Notes: generated by a model from the sequence alone, not told the origin. 7,275 nucleotides of DNA from Eudoraea sp. (GCA_013041785.1 JABDRK010000133.1:1-7275), one strand, 5' to 3'; shown: positions 1-6,808, counted from the stretch's first letter. Numbers and translations are program-made.

Positions 1-132
1 GTATGAGGTTCCCAGAGCTCCACCGTAATTAAAATTGCGTTCCCATGGACCCTGATTATCCGAACAGGCTGCGATCAGCACAAGGACAAGCCCCATGCTG
101 ATTCCCTTAATATATCTCGATAAGACCTTCAT
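1..132 (-). CDS. apbE: FAD:protein FMN transferase (ApbE), lipoprotein, N-terminal part only
   Basis: Only the first 44 codons are present; the gene continues beyond the left edge. The family transfers FMN from FAD onto a threonine or serine of target proteins, including NqrB and NqrC, and acts on the outer face of the cytoplasmic membrane. The start at 132 gives a classic lipoprotein signal: a basic n-region (MKVLSRYIKG), a hydrophobic stretch (MGLVLVLIA) and a lipobox ending AAC, with Cys at about residue 23. After the signal the sequence reaches GGALGTSY, which matches the G-x-ALGTxY segment at the start of the mature ApbE domain. A second in-frame ATG at 96 would avoid the overlap with the upstream gene, but it would remove the positive charges of the signal peptide, so the longer start is preferred. 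It overlaps the 119-aa gene by 26 bp, which suggests translational coupling. Its position after nqrF fits its role as NQR maturation factor. The call rests on a short fragment plus context. Confidence 0.85.
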   Translation of the reverse strand, partial: MKVLSRYIKGISMGLVLVLIAACSDNQGPWERNFNYGGALGTSY

Positions 133-466
133 AATTTACAAGATAAGCTTCATTTAGGTATACCGGCAAATTCCGATCCTCTGCATTGGACAGGCCCACT
201 CCTGCATAATAAGTCCTGGCCTCGAATTTCAACGCCTGTTCCTTTACCTTACCCAACAATACTTCATCATAATTCCGGGGATCCCCAGGAAAGGGGACAT
301 TGCGTACCACAATAAAATGGAGTTGTTTGTCCTTAAGGCAAACGAACTGGGGGTTCTTTCTGGGCTTGCTGTTGACCCCCATAAATTCATATCCCTGAGC
401 CTGCAGTTCCCGCCCTACGATATTCATCGCCAGGTTGTGTAGTTCCTGCTCTGTTAATGCTTTCAT
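107..466 (-). CDS. Uncharacterised 119-aa soluble protein between nqrF and apbE
   Basis: I do not recognise a characterised function. The protein has no signal peptide, no hydrophobic segment long enough to span a membrane, and only one cysteine (in QFVCLKD), so it should be cytoplasmic and is not an iron-sulfur or flavin subunit. I recall relatives of this small protein at the same place in other flavobacteria, sometimes labelled 'NQR subunit F'. That label would be wrong, since it has no ferredoxin, FAD or NADH motif. The N-terminal half (helix, then GYEFMGVN, QFVCLKDK, QLHFIVVRN) resembles in pattern the helix-strand-strand-strand core of UPF0102 / PD-(D/E)XK nuclease-like proteins, with the catalytic Asp and Glu/Lys positions replaced. 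This is inference by eye only. It starts 11 nt after a terminator and its end overlaps apbE by 26 bp, so the two are probably expressed together. A role in NQR maturation is suggested by position alone. Confidence 0.85.
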   Translation of the reverse strand: MKALTEQELHNLAMNIVGRELQAQGYEFMGVNSKPRKNPQFVCLKDKQLHFIVVRNVPFPGDPRNYDEVLLGKVKEQALKFEARTYYAGVGLSNAEDRNLPVYLNEAYLVNYEGLIEIY

Positions 467-477
467 TTGCTTGCTAT

Positions 478-511
478 AAAAAAACCGATATTGTTCATAC
501 CGGCTTTTTTT
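478..511 (-). terminator. Rho-independent terminator after nqrF
   Basis: Read on the minus strand, a 7-bp stem (CCGGTAT / ATATCGG, one G-U pair) closes a 5-nt loop (GAACA) and is followed at once by seven Ts (484-478). A matching A-run precedes the stem. On the plus strand the same position becomes an A-C mismatch, so the hairpin fits minus-strand RNA better, in line with the direction of the nqr operon. It lies 33 bp after the nqrF stop codon and its T-run ends 11 bp before the ATG of the next gene. It therefore separates the structural nqr genes from the 119-aa gene and apbE, and may act as a partial terminator. Confidence 0.85.
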
Positions 512-544
512 CTTTTAAAGGATCTCTCCTGGATAATTCGAACC

Positions 545-1849
545 TTAACCCCCGAAGTCGTCAAATCGAATGTGTTCATCCGGGATCCCAAAATCTTCAC
601 CCATCTTCTGGACCGCCTTGTTCATTAGGGGTGGCCCACAGAAATATAGTTCAATATCTTCGGGAGATTCATGGTCGTTCAGGTAGTAATCTATCACACA
701 GTTATGGATAAATCCTACAAAACCGTCTCCAGGTGCATCCAGGCTTTCTTTTACCTTCCAGTCGTCCTCCTCCAGGGGTTCAGACAGGGCCATGTAAAAT
801 TTGAAGTTAGGAAACTCCTTTTCCAACTGTCGGAAATGATCAATATAAAATAGCTCCCTTTTGGACCTTCCCCCGTACCAGTAGGTTACTTTTCGGTTGG
901 TCTTGAGGGTTTTAAACAGATGATACAGGTGAGAACGCATCGGCGCCATACCGGCACCACCTCCAACATAAAGCATTTCTGACTCGGACTCATTTATAAA
1001 GAACTCTCCGTAAGGTCCGGAGATGGTAACCTTATCACCGGGTTTCCTGTCGAAGATATAGGATGATGCCACTCCGGGATTTACATCCATCCAGCCATTT
1101 TTAGAACGGTCCCATGGCGGAGTAGCAATACGCACATTTAACATGATCTCCCTGCCTTCTGCCGGGAAAGAAGCCATTGAATATGCACGTTCAACAACCT
1201 CTGTATTTTTCATTACCAATGGCCAGAGATTGAATTTATCCCACTCGGCCTGAAACTTATCCGGGGTCTCATGCTCTTCAGGGTGAGCGGTAATATCAAA
1301 GTTTTCATACTTAACCTCACAGGCAGGAATTTCGATCTGGATATAACCGCCAGCCTTGTAGTTCATATCCTCAGGAATTTCAACTACGAATTCCTTGATA
1401 AAAGAGGCCACATTGTAGTTTCTTACTACGGTGCCTTCCCATTTCTTTATACCGAATACTTCCTCAGGAATGGTAATTTCCATATCCTGTTTTACCTTCA
1501 CCTGACAGGCCAGTCGGGCTCCCTCATTCAATTCACGTTTAGAGAAATGAGGTGTTTCTGTGGGCAGTGCTTCACCTCCTCCGGCAAGCACGTGGCATTC
1601 GCACTGAATACAGGTTCCTCCTCCCCCACAAGCCGAAGGCAGAAAAATCTTCTGGTTCCCCAGAGTCGAAAGCAGGGAACTGCCAGAAGGCACTTCAATC
1701 TGCTTTTCGCTATTGATCGTAATGGTTACCGGACCTGAAGGGGCAAGTTTTTCCTTGGTAAAAAGCAACAGCGCAACCAACAGCAGTAACAGGATTAAGA
1801 AAGCAACTACGGTAATGACAATGGTCCCTAAAGTTGTGGCTAAAATCAT
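545..1849 (-). CDS. nqrF: Na+-translocating NADH:quinone reductase subunit F
   Basis: NADH-oxidising entry subunit of Na+-NQR, anchored in the membrane with its domains in the cytoplasm. The 434-aa length suits the family, slightly longer than the Vibrio protein. In order: an N-terminal membrane anchor (about residues 2-30); a ferredoxin-like domain with 2Fe-2S ligands C74, C80, C83 ([11 protein letters not shown]) and C115; a ferredoxin-reductase-type FAD domain with RAYSMAS at 221-227; an NADH domain with [13 protein letters not shown] (295-307) and CGPP (404-407); and the family's C-terminal signature DDFGG. All expected cofactor residues are present. Its ATG overlaps the nqrE stop codon in an ATGA arrangement (4 bp), typical of translational coupling. 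It is the last structural gene before the terminator at 478-511. Confidence 0.98.
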   Translation of the reverse strand: MILATTLGTIVITVVAFLILLLLLVALLLFTKEKLAPSGPVTITINSEKQIEVPSGSSLLSTLGNQKIFLPSACGGGGTCIQCECHVLAGGGEALPTETPHFSKRELNEGARLACQVKVKQDMEITIPEEVFGIKKWEGTVVRNYNVASFIKEFVVEIPEDMNYKAGGYIQIEIPACEVKYENFDITAHPEEHETPDKFQAEWDKFNLWPLVMKNTEVVERAYSMASFPAEGREIMLNVRIATPPWDRSKNGWMDVNPGVASSYIFDRKPGDKVTISGPYGEFFINESESEMLYVGGGAGMAPMRSHLYHLFKTLKTNRKVTYWYGGRSKRELFYIDHFRQLEKEFPNFKFYMALSEPLEEDDWKVKESLDAPGDGFVGFIHNCVIDYYLNDHESPEDIELYFCGPPLMNKAVQKMGEDFGIPDEHIRFDDFGG

Positions 1850-2595
1850 TCTTGTACTATATTGACTTCGTTATACGAGACAGATTTTTCATCGATCTCT
1901 TCCTTATTTTTCTTTTCGTCGGTTTCCTGCTGGACCTCCACAGTGGTCTCCTCAACTGGGGCGACCGATTCATCTCCTCCGGTAAGCATCCCTCCGAAAC
2001 TTTGGAAACCAATGCCCATCAATCCGGTAATGATAAAGGTTATTCCCAATCCTCTCAAAGGTGGAGGAACATTAGAATATCTGATTTTTTCACGGATGGC
2101 AGCAATAGCCAAAATGGCAAGAAACCACCCAATTCCTGAGCTTACCCCATAGTTAAAGGCCAATCCCAATGAAGGAATTTCACGGGCCTGCATGAACAGG
2201 GATCCTCCAAGAATGGCACAATTCACCGCGATCAGCGGCAGGAATATCCCCAATGAATTATAAAGTGCCGGAGAAAACCGCTCTACCACGATCTCCACAA
2301 GTTGAACCATTGTTGCGATGGTGGCGATAAAGAGGATAAAAGAGAGGAAACTCAGATTGTAATCTGCATATTCCGGCCCCAGCCAACTGAGGGCGCCTTC
2401 CTGTAAAAGGTATTGGTCCAGCAACCAGTTTAGCGGTACCGTTACCGCTAATACGAATATTACTGCCGCGCCAAGGCCAACAGCGGTTGCCACTTTCTTA
2501 GAAACGGCCAGGTATGAACACATCCCCAGGAACACGGCAAAGACCATGTTGTCAATGAAGATGGACTTAAAAAACAGTTCAATATGCTCTAACAT
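1846..2595 (-). CDS. nqrE: Na+-translocating NADH:quinone reductase subunit E, with acidic C-terminal tail
   Basis: Integral membrane subunit with about six helices. Together with NqrD it forms the inverted-repeat pair that holds an intramembrane 2Fe-2S cluster. The ligand cysteines are in the expected places: C26 in [13 protein letters not shown] and C126 in [11 protein letters not shown]. Other family segments are SIFIDNM near the N-terminus, [12 protein letters not shown], and [12 protein letters not shown]. The homologous region ends near residue 204 (SFGGML). The remaining 45 or so residues (205-249) form a hydrophilic tail very rich in Glu and Lys that is absent from the roughly 198-aa Vibrio protein. 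The tail is in frame and leads directly into the ATGA overlap with nqrF, so it is not an obvious frameshift. The start is set by alignment with the family N-terminus and lies 21 bp after nqrD. Confidence 0.97.
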   Translation of the reverse strand: MLEHIELFFKSIFIDNMVFAVFLGMCSYLAVSKKVATAVGLGAAVIFVLAVTVPLNWLLDQYLLQEGALSWLGPEYADYNLSFLSFILFIATIATMVQLVEIVVERFSPALYNSLGIFLPLIAVNCAILGGSLFMQAREIPSLGLAFNYGVSSGIGWFLAILAIAAIREKIRYSNVPPPLRGLGITFIITGLMGIGFQSFGGMLTGGDESVAPVEETTVEVQQETDEKKNKEEIDEKSVSYNEVNIVQE

Positions 2596-2616
2596 AATAT
2601 CGTGTATTAGCTTATC

Positions 2617-3264
2617 TTAATTTTCTTCGATCAGGGCGGTGTTGCGTGATCTTTGTACCCAGATAATGATCCCCACCACAATCAATGCTGCAGGTGGAAT
2701 GATCATAAACCCGTTGTTTTCGTAACCAAAGGCATAAAGGCCGGTTTTGGCAATAGGATCGCCCAGGACTTTAATTCCAAACAGCGTACCGGACCCCAGC
2801 AACTCCCTGAAAAAACCAACAATAATCAGGATAACACCGTATCCAAGTGCATTCCCTATCCCATCCAAGAAAGATCGCCAAGGGCTATTTCCCAAAGCAA
2901 AGGCTTCAAAACGTCCCATAATGATACAGTTGGTAATGATCAATCCTACAAAAACGGCAAGTGTCTTGCTCAATTCATAAGCAAAGGCTTTCAGTACCTG
3001 GTCAACTACAATCACCAGGGTAGCTACAACGATGAGCTGGACGATAATCCGGATCTTCGAAGGGATGATGTTACGGATAAGGGAAATAACCACATTTCCC
3101 ACCCCAAGAACGAAGATAACGGACAGGGCCATTACAATCGATGCGTTGAGTTCCGCAGTAATTGCCAGGGCAGAACAAATCCCAAGTACCTGTATGGTAA
3201 TCGGGTTATTATCCGCCAGCGGATCTAATATCAGATTTGTATCTTTTTTAGATAGTAAGGCCAT
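2617..3264 (-). CDS. nqrD: Na+-translocating NADH:quinone reductase subunit D
   Basis: Integral membrane subunit of 215 aa, paralogous to NqrE and inserted with opposite topology. Each contributes two cysteines to the 2Fe-2S cluster at the centre of the membrane. Here these are C30 (VLGICSALAIT) and C113 (IITNCIIMGRFEAFA), matching the spacing in characterised NqrD. Other family segments are NNPITIQVLG near the N-terminus, GNSPWRSFLDGIGNALGYG at about 124-142, and FFRELLGSGTLFG. Six hydrophobic segments cover most of the chain, followed by a short polar end. It lies 3 bp after nqrC and 21 bp before nqrE. The same signature cysteines occur in the Rnf homologues RnfA/E, but the gene order and the presence of NqrA/B/C/F settle the assignment. 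Confidence 0.97.
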   Translation of the reverse strand: MALLSKKDTNLILDPLADNNPITIQVLGICSALAITAELNASIVMALSVIFVLGVGNVVISLIRNIIPSKIRIIVQLIVVATLVIVVDQVLKAFAYELSKTLAVFVGLIITNCIIMGRFEAFALGNSPWRSFLDGIGNALGYGVILIIVGFFRELLGSGTLFGIKVLGDPIAKTGLYAFGYENNGFMIIPPAALIVVGIIIWVQRSRNTALIEEN

Positions 3265-3267
3265 ATG

Positions 3268-4017
3268 CTATTGCTGTCTAATGGTTTCCAAATAATTCCT
3301 GTAGAGATTTACACTTTCGCGGATCATGGCTGATACGCCATTTCCGGTGATTGTGGCGCCTGCCAAAGCATCCACTTCATTGTCGTCCTTGATCTGGTTA
3401 ATCGGGTCGTTATTCCCTTTGGCTACCGCAACACCAGCGTAGCGATTCCCGTCCAGTATGGATTCCCCAATAAAGTCATCCATAAAATACCGTTGCTTGA
3501 TATTTGCGCCTAGTCCGGGAGTCTCTGCTTTATGATCAAAGTAAACACCCTGAACCACCATATCTTCATTCAGGGAAATAAATCCCCAGATGGCGTCCCA
3601 GAGGCCTTTGCCATACATGGGTAAGATGTAGTATTTCTTCCCATCCTTTTCGCCTATAAACACTGGCAACCTTGGAGTAGCGCCGTTTTTAAGGGCAGTC
3701 ATTTCCTTTTTAAGGTCGATCAGGTAAGCTTCTTCATCTGTAGTGATCTGATCTCCATTGAGTACCAGTTGTTCGGTGATGTAATTTGCAAATTCTGCTT
3801 CTACCCGATCCGTTGGAATGAAGTTAACACTCCCATCACCCTCGTTTTCATTGACGCCCATGGCATAGAGGATGTTTTGTTGTTTCTCAAAACGCTCGTT
3901 TTCCTTGATCTTACCACTAAGTCCGGATGCGAGGAACGCCAAAACCGAGCCCACAATGATTACCATAATCACGGCAAAGAAAACGGTGTACACATTTTTT
4001 TCAGTATCGATCGCCAT
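3268..4017 (-). CDS. nqrC: Na+-translocating NADH:quinone reductase subunit C (covalent FMN)
   Basis: Membrane-anchored subunit of 249 aa whose periplasmic FMN-binding domain carries FMN covalently bound to a threonine. One N-terminal membrane helix (about residues 11-33) is followed by the soluble domain, with PMYGKGLWDAIWGFISL (133-149) and ETPGLGANI (165-173), both typical of the FMN_bind family. The flavinylation site is DALAGAT (216-222), so T222 is the predicted attachment residue. The usual Ser/Thr three residues before it is Ala219 here. The call is otherwise clear from motifs, length and position between nqrB and nqrD, with 3-bp gaps on each side. FMN attachment would depend on the ApbE encoded at the end of the cluster. 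Confidence 0.97.
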   Translation of the reverse strand: MAIDTEKNVYTVFFAVIMVIIVGSVLAFLASGLSGKIKENERFEKQQNILYAMGVNENEGDGSVNFIPTDRVEAEFANYITEQLVLNGDQITTDEEAYLIDLKKEMTALKNGATPRLPVFIGEKDGKKYYILPMYGKGLWDAIWGFISLNEDMVVQGVYFDHKAETPGLGANIKQRYFMDDFIGESILDGNRYAGVAVAKGNNDPINQIKDDNEVDALAGATITGNGVSAMIRESVNLYRNYLETIRQQ

Positions 4018-4020
4018 AGC

Positions 4021-5301
4021 TTAAACGGTTTCTACTTTAAGGTCTTCTTCTTTTTCCTGAACAGCTGCAGGAATCACAGCTTTTTTGAGCCGCTTCATAC
4101 GTCTCTTGACGTTGCCCCGAATTACGTAATGATCTATGGTAGGAGCAAATACGTTCATCAGGAGGATTGCCAGGAATACACCTTCCGGGTAGGCCGGATT
4201 GAATACACGGATCATGACTGAGATAAACCCGATCAGGAATCCATAAATCCATTTTCCCCGATTGGTTTGAGAACCGGTTACCGGATCTGTTGCCATATAG
4301 ACAATACCAAAGGCCAGTCCGCCCACGATTAGGTGTTTCCAGAAATCAAAACTCATCAAGCCATAGAAGGTACTGGTTTCAGAAATCCATCCGGCGTCAA
4401 CCACGCCATTAAAGATTAGACCCATAACCAGGGAGCCAATTACGGCACTCAGCATGATACGCCAGCTGGCGATTTTGCTGAAAACCAGGAAAAGTCCTCC
4501 CAGTAAGATGAGGAATGCCGAAGTTTCCCCTACCGATCCCGGGATAAATCCAAAGAACATATCCGATACCGAATAGGTAAATTCACTGGTATTATTCTGT
4601 GCTAAATATCCGAGGATGGTCTCCCCTGAAATAGCATCTGCTGTACCTGCCCGCTCCACGGCGCCGTGAACCCATACTTTATCCCCACTCATCCAGGTTG
4701 GGTAAGCAAAAAACAGGAAGGCTCTGATTGTCAAGGCCGGATTCAAAATATTCATCCCGGTACCCCCAAAAACTTCTTTTCCGATGACAACCCCAAATAC
4801 CACCGAAACCGCCAGCATCCACAACGGGGTATCCACAGGAACGATCAATGGTACGAGCATCCCGGTAACCAAATATCCCTCTTCTACCTCATGGCCCTTG
4901 ATCACGGCAAAAATAAACTCCACCAAAAGTCCTACACCATAGGAAATAATAACCAGCGGCAACACTTTAATAAGCCCCAGCCAGAAATTCTCCCAGGTCA
5001 GGAAATTCTCCCAGAGCATGAGTTCTCTGGGGGCTCCACTTGCAGCGTCAATGGCCGCGTAGTGCTGGTAACCTGTATTGAAGAACGAAAACAACAATAC
5101 GGGAATCAATGCCATGATCACCGTATTCATAGTCCTTTTCAGGTCATCCGCAGCGCGAACATGAGCACCGGAATGTGTGGTTTCATTAGGTGAATATAAA
5201 AAGGTATGAAAAGCGTTGAAGGCCGGGGCCATTTTTTTGCCCCTGTACCTGTGCTTTAATATGTGTAATCTCTTTTTTAGTGTAAGTCGCTTATCACTCA
5301 T
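4021..5301 (-). CDS. nqrB: Na+-translocating NADH:quinone reductase subunit B (covalent FMN, quinone and Na+ path)
   Basis: Largest membrane subunit, 426 aa with about ten hydrophobic segments. It carries covalent FMN and riboflavin, and contributes to the Na+ channel and quinone site. Family segments are the amphipathic N-terminus with MAPAFNAFHTFLYSP (24-38), RTMNTVIMALIPVL (56-69), GKEVFGGTGMNILNPAL (174-190), RAFLFFAYP, MATDPVTG (336-343) and NVFAPTIDHYV. The predicted flavinylation motif is DAISGET (222-228) with T228 as the attachment residue. The Ala that normally precedes the Thr is Glu227, encoded by GAG. Residues 397-426 form a tail that is first basic, then acidic. The gene lies 2 bp after nqrA and 3 bp before nqrC. 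The start at 5301 is consistent with the spacing to nqrA and with the basic, RnfD/NqrB-type N-terminus. Confidence 0.97.
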   Translation of the reverse strand: MSDKRLTLKKRLHILKHRYRGKKMAPAFNAFHTFLYSPNETTHSGAHVRAADDLKRTMNTVIMALIPVLLFSFFNTGYQHYAAIDAASGAPRELMLWENFLTWENFWLGLIKVLPLVIISYGVGLLVEFIFAVIKGHEVEEGYLVTGMLVPLIVPVDTPLWMLAVSVVFGVVIGKEVFGGTGMNILNPALTIRAFLFFAYPTWMSGDKVWVHGAVERAGTADAISGETILGYLAQNNTSEFTYSVSDMFFGFIPGSVGETSAFLILLGGLFLVFSKIASWRIMLSAVIGSLVMGLIFNGVVDAGWISETSTFYGLMSFDFWKHLIVGGLAFGIVYMATDPVTGSQTNRGKWIYGFLIGFISVMIRVFNPAYPEGVFLAILLMNVFAPTIDHYVIRGNVKRRMKRLKKAVIPAAVQEKEEDLKVETV

Positions 5302-5303
5302 GA

Positions 5304-6656
5304 TTATCCAATTTCTTTATAGAGCAGGTCCAGTCCATCGCGGATGATCTGCTGATGTGGCTGCTTGGAGGTACATACAAATTCTGTCAGAGAAAAGTCC
5401 TCCGGGATCACTTCATAAAGCCCCAGTTGTTCCATCTCATCCAGATCCTTAACCATACAGGCTTTTAAAAGTTGCATGGGATAGATGTCCAGGGGAAATA
5501 CTTCTTCATATTGTCCGGTTACCACAAAGGCACGATGCTCTCCATTAGTATTGGTATTGAGATCGTATGTCTTCCTGGGTAGCATCCAGGAGAACGTCAG
5601 GGCCCGGGTAGTGGAAATTTTATCAAAAACGGGCTTGCTCCAACCGAAGAGTTCATAATCATCACCTTCAGGAATAGCCGTGACTGTATTGTTGTAAAAG
5701 CCAAGGAATCCATTAGGAGTTGTTTTGGAGCCAGTGAGCACATCCCCGTTGATTACCCTGAAATTTTTATCATTAACCCCGCTTGCATACAAAAAGGTAG
5801 CTATTTCGGCACCTATCCGGGTACTATAGTATTTGGGTTCCTTGATAGAGGATCCGGCAAGCGCTACGATGCGTTCGGCATTAAACTTTCCGGTTCGCAA
5901 ACATTCTCCGATAATAATCAGATCCTGCGGGGAAAGGGTCCATACCTGCTCGCCCTTGTTTATGGGATCTATTTTGTTGATCTGTGTGCCCACGAGTCCG
6001 GCCGGATGGGGACCACTAACCCGGTGTAGGGTTATGCCCTTTAAATCTGCAAAGGGCGAATCAGATCCCTTTCCAACAGAAACGTGAATTTCCCCGGGTG
6101 TAAGTTTGGCTAAAGCGCTTAATGCTGTTTGCAATTCCTGTTCCTTACCCTGAAGCACGTAATCCATGTCTGCGGCAAGTGGTGCCGTGGCATAAGCCGA
6201 AATGAAGATCGCTTTGGGGGCCACCTTGGGATTGGCTACAAGATCATAGGGTCTCCGTTTGATAAAAGGCCAGCATCCTGATTGCAACAGGAAGGCCGTA
6301 ATTTCTTCTGCATTGGCTTTATCGGGATCCAGTGCCTTGTGGGTAAGATACTTCTGGTCTTTGTCAGCCAGTATTTTCAGCATGAGTACCTTTCTCCTCG
6401 CACCGCGGATCACTTCTACCAATTCTCCGCTTACGGGAGAAACAAACAACATTTCTTCGTTGTCCTTATTGTAAAAAAGCGGTTCTCCCGCTTTAACCTC
6501 TCCCCCTTCTTTGACAAGTAATTTTGGAGTAACTCCATAAAAATCAAGAAGATTAATGGCGTAAACGTTGCTGAGAGCAGCTTTGGAAGTGGTATGTTCT
6601 GCGGCACCGACAAGATTAATGTTTAATCCCTTTTTAATTCGGATGTCTTTAGACAT
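5304..6656 (-). CDS. nqrA: Na+-translocating NADH:quinone reductase subunit A
   Basis: Cytoplasmic, peripheral subunit of the complex, 450 aa, with no membrane helices and no covalent cofactor. It packs against NqrB and contributes to the region where quinone is reduced. The N-terminus (RIKKGLNINLVGAAE, residues 6-20) matches the family start. Residues 41-95 form a barrel-sandwich-like domain resembling biotinyl/lipoyl carriers (GGEVKAGEPLFYNKD, VSPVSGELVEVIRGARRK). Later family segments are SGPHPAGLVGTQINKIDP in the middle of the protein, and VVTGQYEEVFPLDIYPMQLL with KDLDEMEQLGLYEVIPED near the C-terminus, where the family's SLBB domain lies. It is the first gene of the operon. No strong Shine-Dalgarno sequence precedes the ATG, as is common in Bacteroidota. 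The nqrA promoter box lies about 36 bp upstream. Confidence 0.98.
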   Translation of the reverse strand: MSKDIRIKKGLNINLVGAAEHTTSKAALSNVYAINLLDFYGVTPKLLVKEGGEVKAGEPLFYNKDNEEMLFVSPVSGELVEVIRGARRKVLMLKILADKDQKYLTHKALDPDKANAEEITAFLLQSGCWPFIKRRPYDLVANPKVAPKAIFISAYATAPLAADMDYVLQGKEQELQTALSALAKLTPGEIHVSVGKGSDSPFADLKGITLHRVSGPHPAGLVGTQINKIDPINKGEQVWTLSPQDLIIIGECLRTGKFNAERIVALAGSSIKEPKYYSTRIGAEIATFLYASGVNDKNFRVINGDVLTGSKTTPNGFLGFYNNTVTAIPEGDDYELFGWSKPVFDKISTTRALTFSWMLPRKTYDLNTNTNGEHRAFVVTGQYEEVFPLDIYPMQLLKACMVKDLDEMEQLGLYEVIPEDFSLTEFVCTSKQPHQQIIRDGLDLLYKEIG

Positions 6657-6691
6657 ATCTAGGTAAACCTTTAGGTTATCTTAATTGGCAG

Positions 6692-6699
6692 CAAAAATA
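6692..6699 (-). promoter_or_regulatory. Predicted nqr operon promoter, -7 box TATTTTTG
   Basis: On the minus strand TATTTTTG fits the Bacteroidota -7 consensus TAnnTTTG exactly and ends 35 bp before the nqrA ATG. That would give a leader of about 30 nt. No proper TTG -33 element is seen at the expected 17-23 bp spacing; the nearest is TATG with a 19-bp gap. That weak -33 region falls inside the inverted repeat at 6712-6733, so an activator or repressor could act there. Confidence 0.6.
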
Positions 6700-6711
6700 G
6701 TATTTAATGCA

Positions 6712-6733
6712 TAGTTATCATAATTATTAACTA
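6712..6733. repeat. Inverted repeat in the nqrA/plug intergenic region, possible operator
   Basis: Perfect 6-bp arms TAGTTA and TAACTA are separated by 10 bp that themselves contain the palindrome ATAATTAT. The 22-bp element covers the -33 region of the predicted nqr promoter and lies 48 bp upstream of the plug promoter box. The region is very AT-rich, so part of the symmetry may be chance. The role as an operator is inference. Confidence 0.35.
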
Positions 6734-6781
6734 AAAATTGGACATTACACCGAAGGTAATTATTTGGGCATGCATTTTGTT

Positions 6782-6789
6782 TACCTTTG
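6782..6789 (+). promoter_or_regulatory. Predicted promoter of the T9SS plug gene, -7 box TACCTTTG
   Basis: TACCTTTG fits the Bacteroidota -7 consensus TAnnTTTG exactly and ends 19 bp before the ATG at 6809. The best upstream TTG (6764-6766) leaves a 15-bp gap, slightly shorter than the usual 17-23 bp, so the -33 element is uncertain. The implied leader is short (about 10-15 nt), A-rich before the ATG, and lacks a Shine-Dalgarno match. Confidence 0.6.
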
Positions 6790-6808
6790 CCGGATAAATC
6801 GCTTAAAT

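Noticed and set aside
478..511. Reading the hairpin as a terminator for the plus strand too
   Set aside because: No plus-strand gene leads into it, and one stem position becomes an A-C mismatch in plus-strand RNA.
457..711. 84-aa open frame on the plus strand across the nqrF terminator
   Set aside because: It runs through the terminator hairpin and the antisense of nqrF; low-complexity translation with no family resemblance.
1271..1738. 155-aa open frame on the plus strand
   Set aside because: It is wholly antisense to nqrF, has no recognisable domain, and the nqrF frame carries all cofactor motifs.
2653..3228. 191-aa open frame on the plus strand
   Set aside because: It is antisense to nqrD, and its composition (many Asn, Gln, His, Arg) is that of a reverse shadow of a membrane protein gene.
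3769..4221. 150-aa open frame on the plus strand spanning the nqrC/nqrB junction
   Set aside because: It is antisense to two certain genes with no domain signal.
4666..5193. 175-aa open frame on the plus strand
   Set aside because: It is antisense to nqrB and has the same shadow-like composition; no start signal or promoter.
545..6656. Rnf complex instead of Na+-NQR
   Set aside because: The presence of NqrA and of an NqrF with ferredoxin plus FAD/NADH domains, and the A-F gene order, are specific to Na+-NQR; no RnfB or RnfC-type ferredoxin is present.
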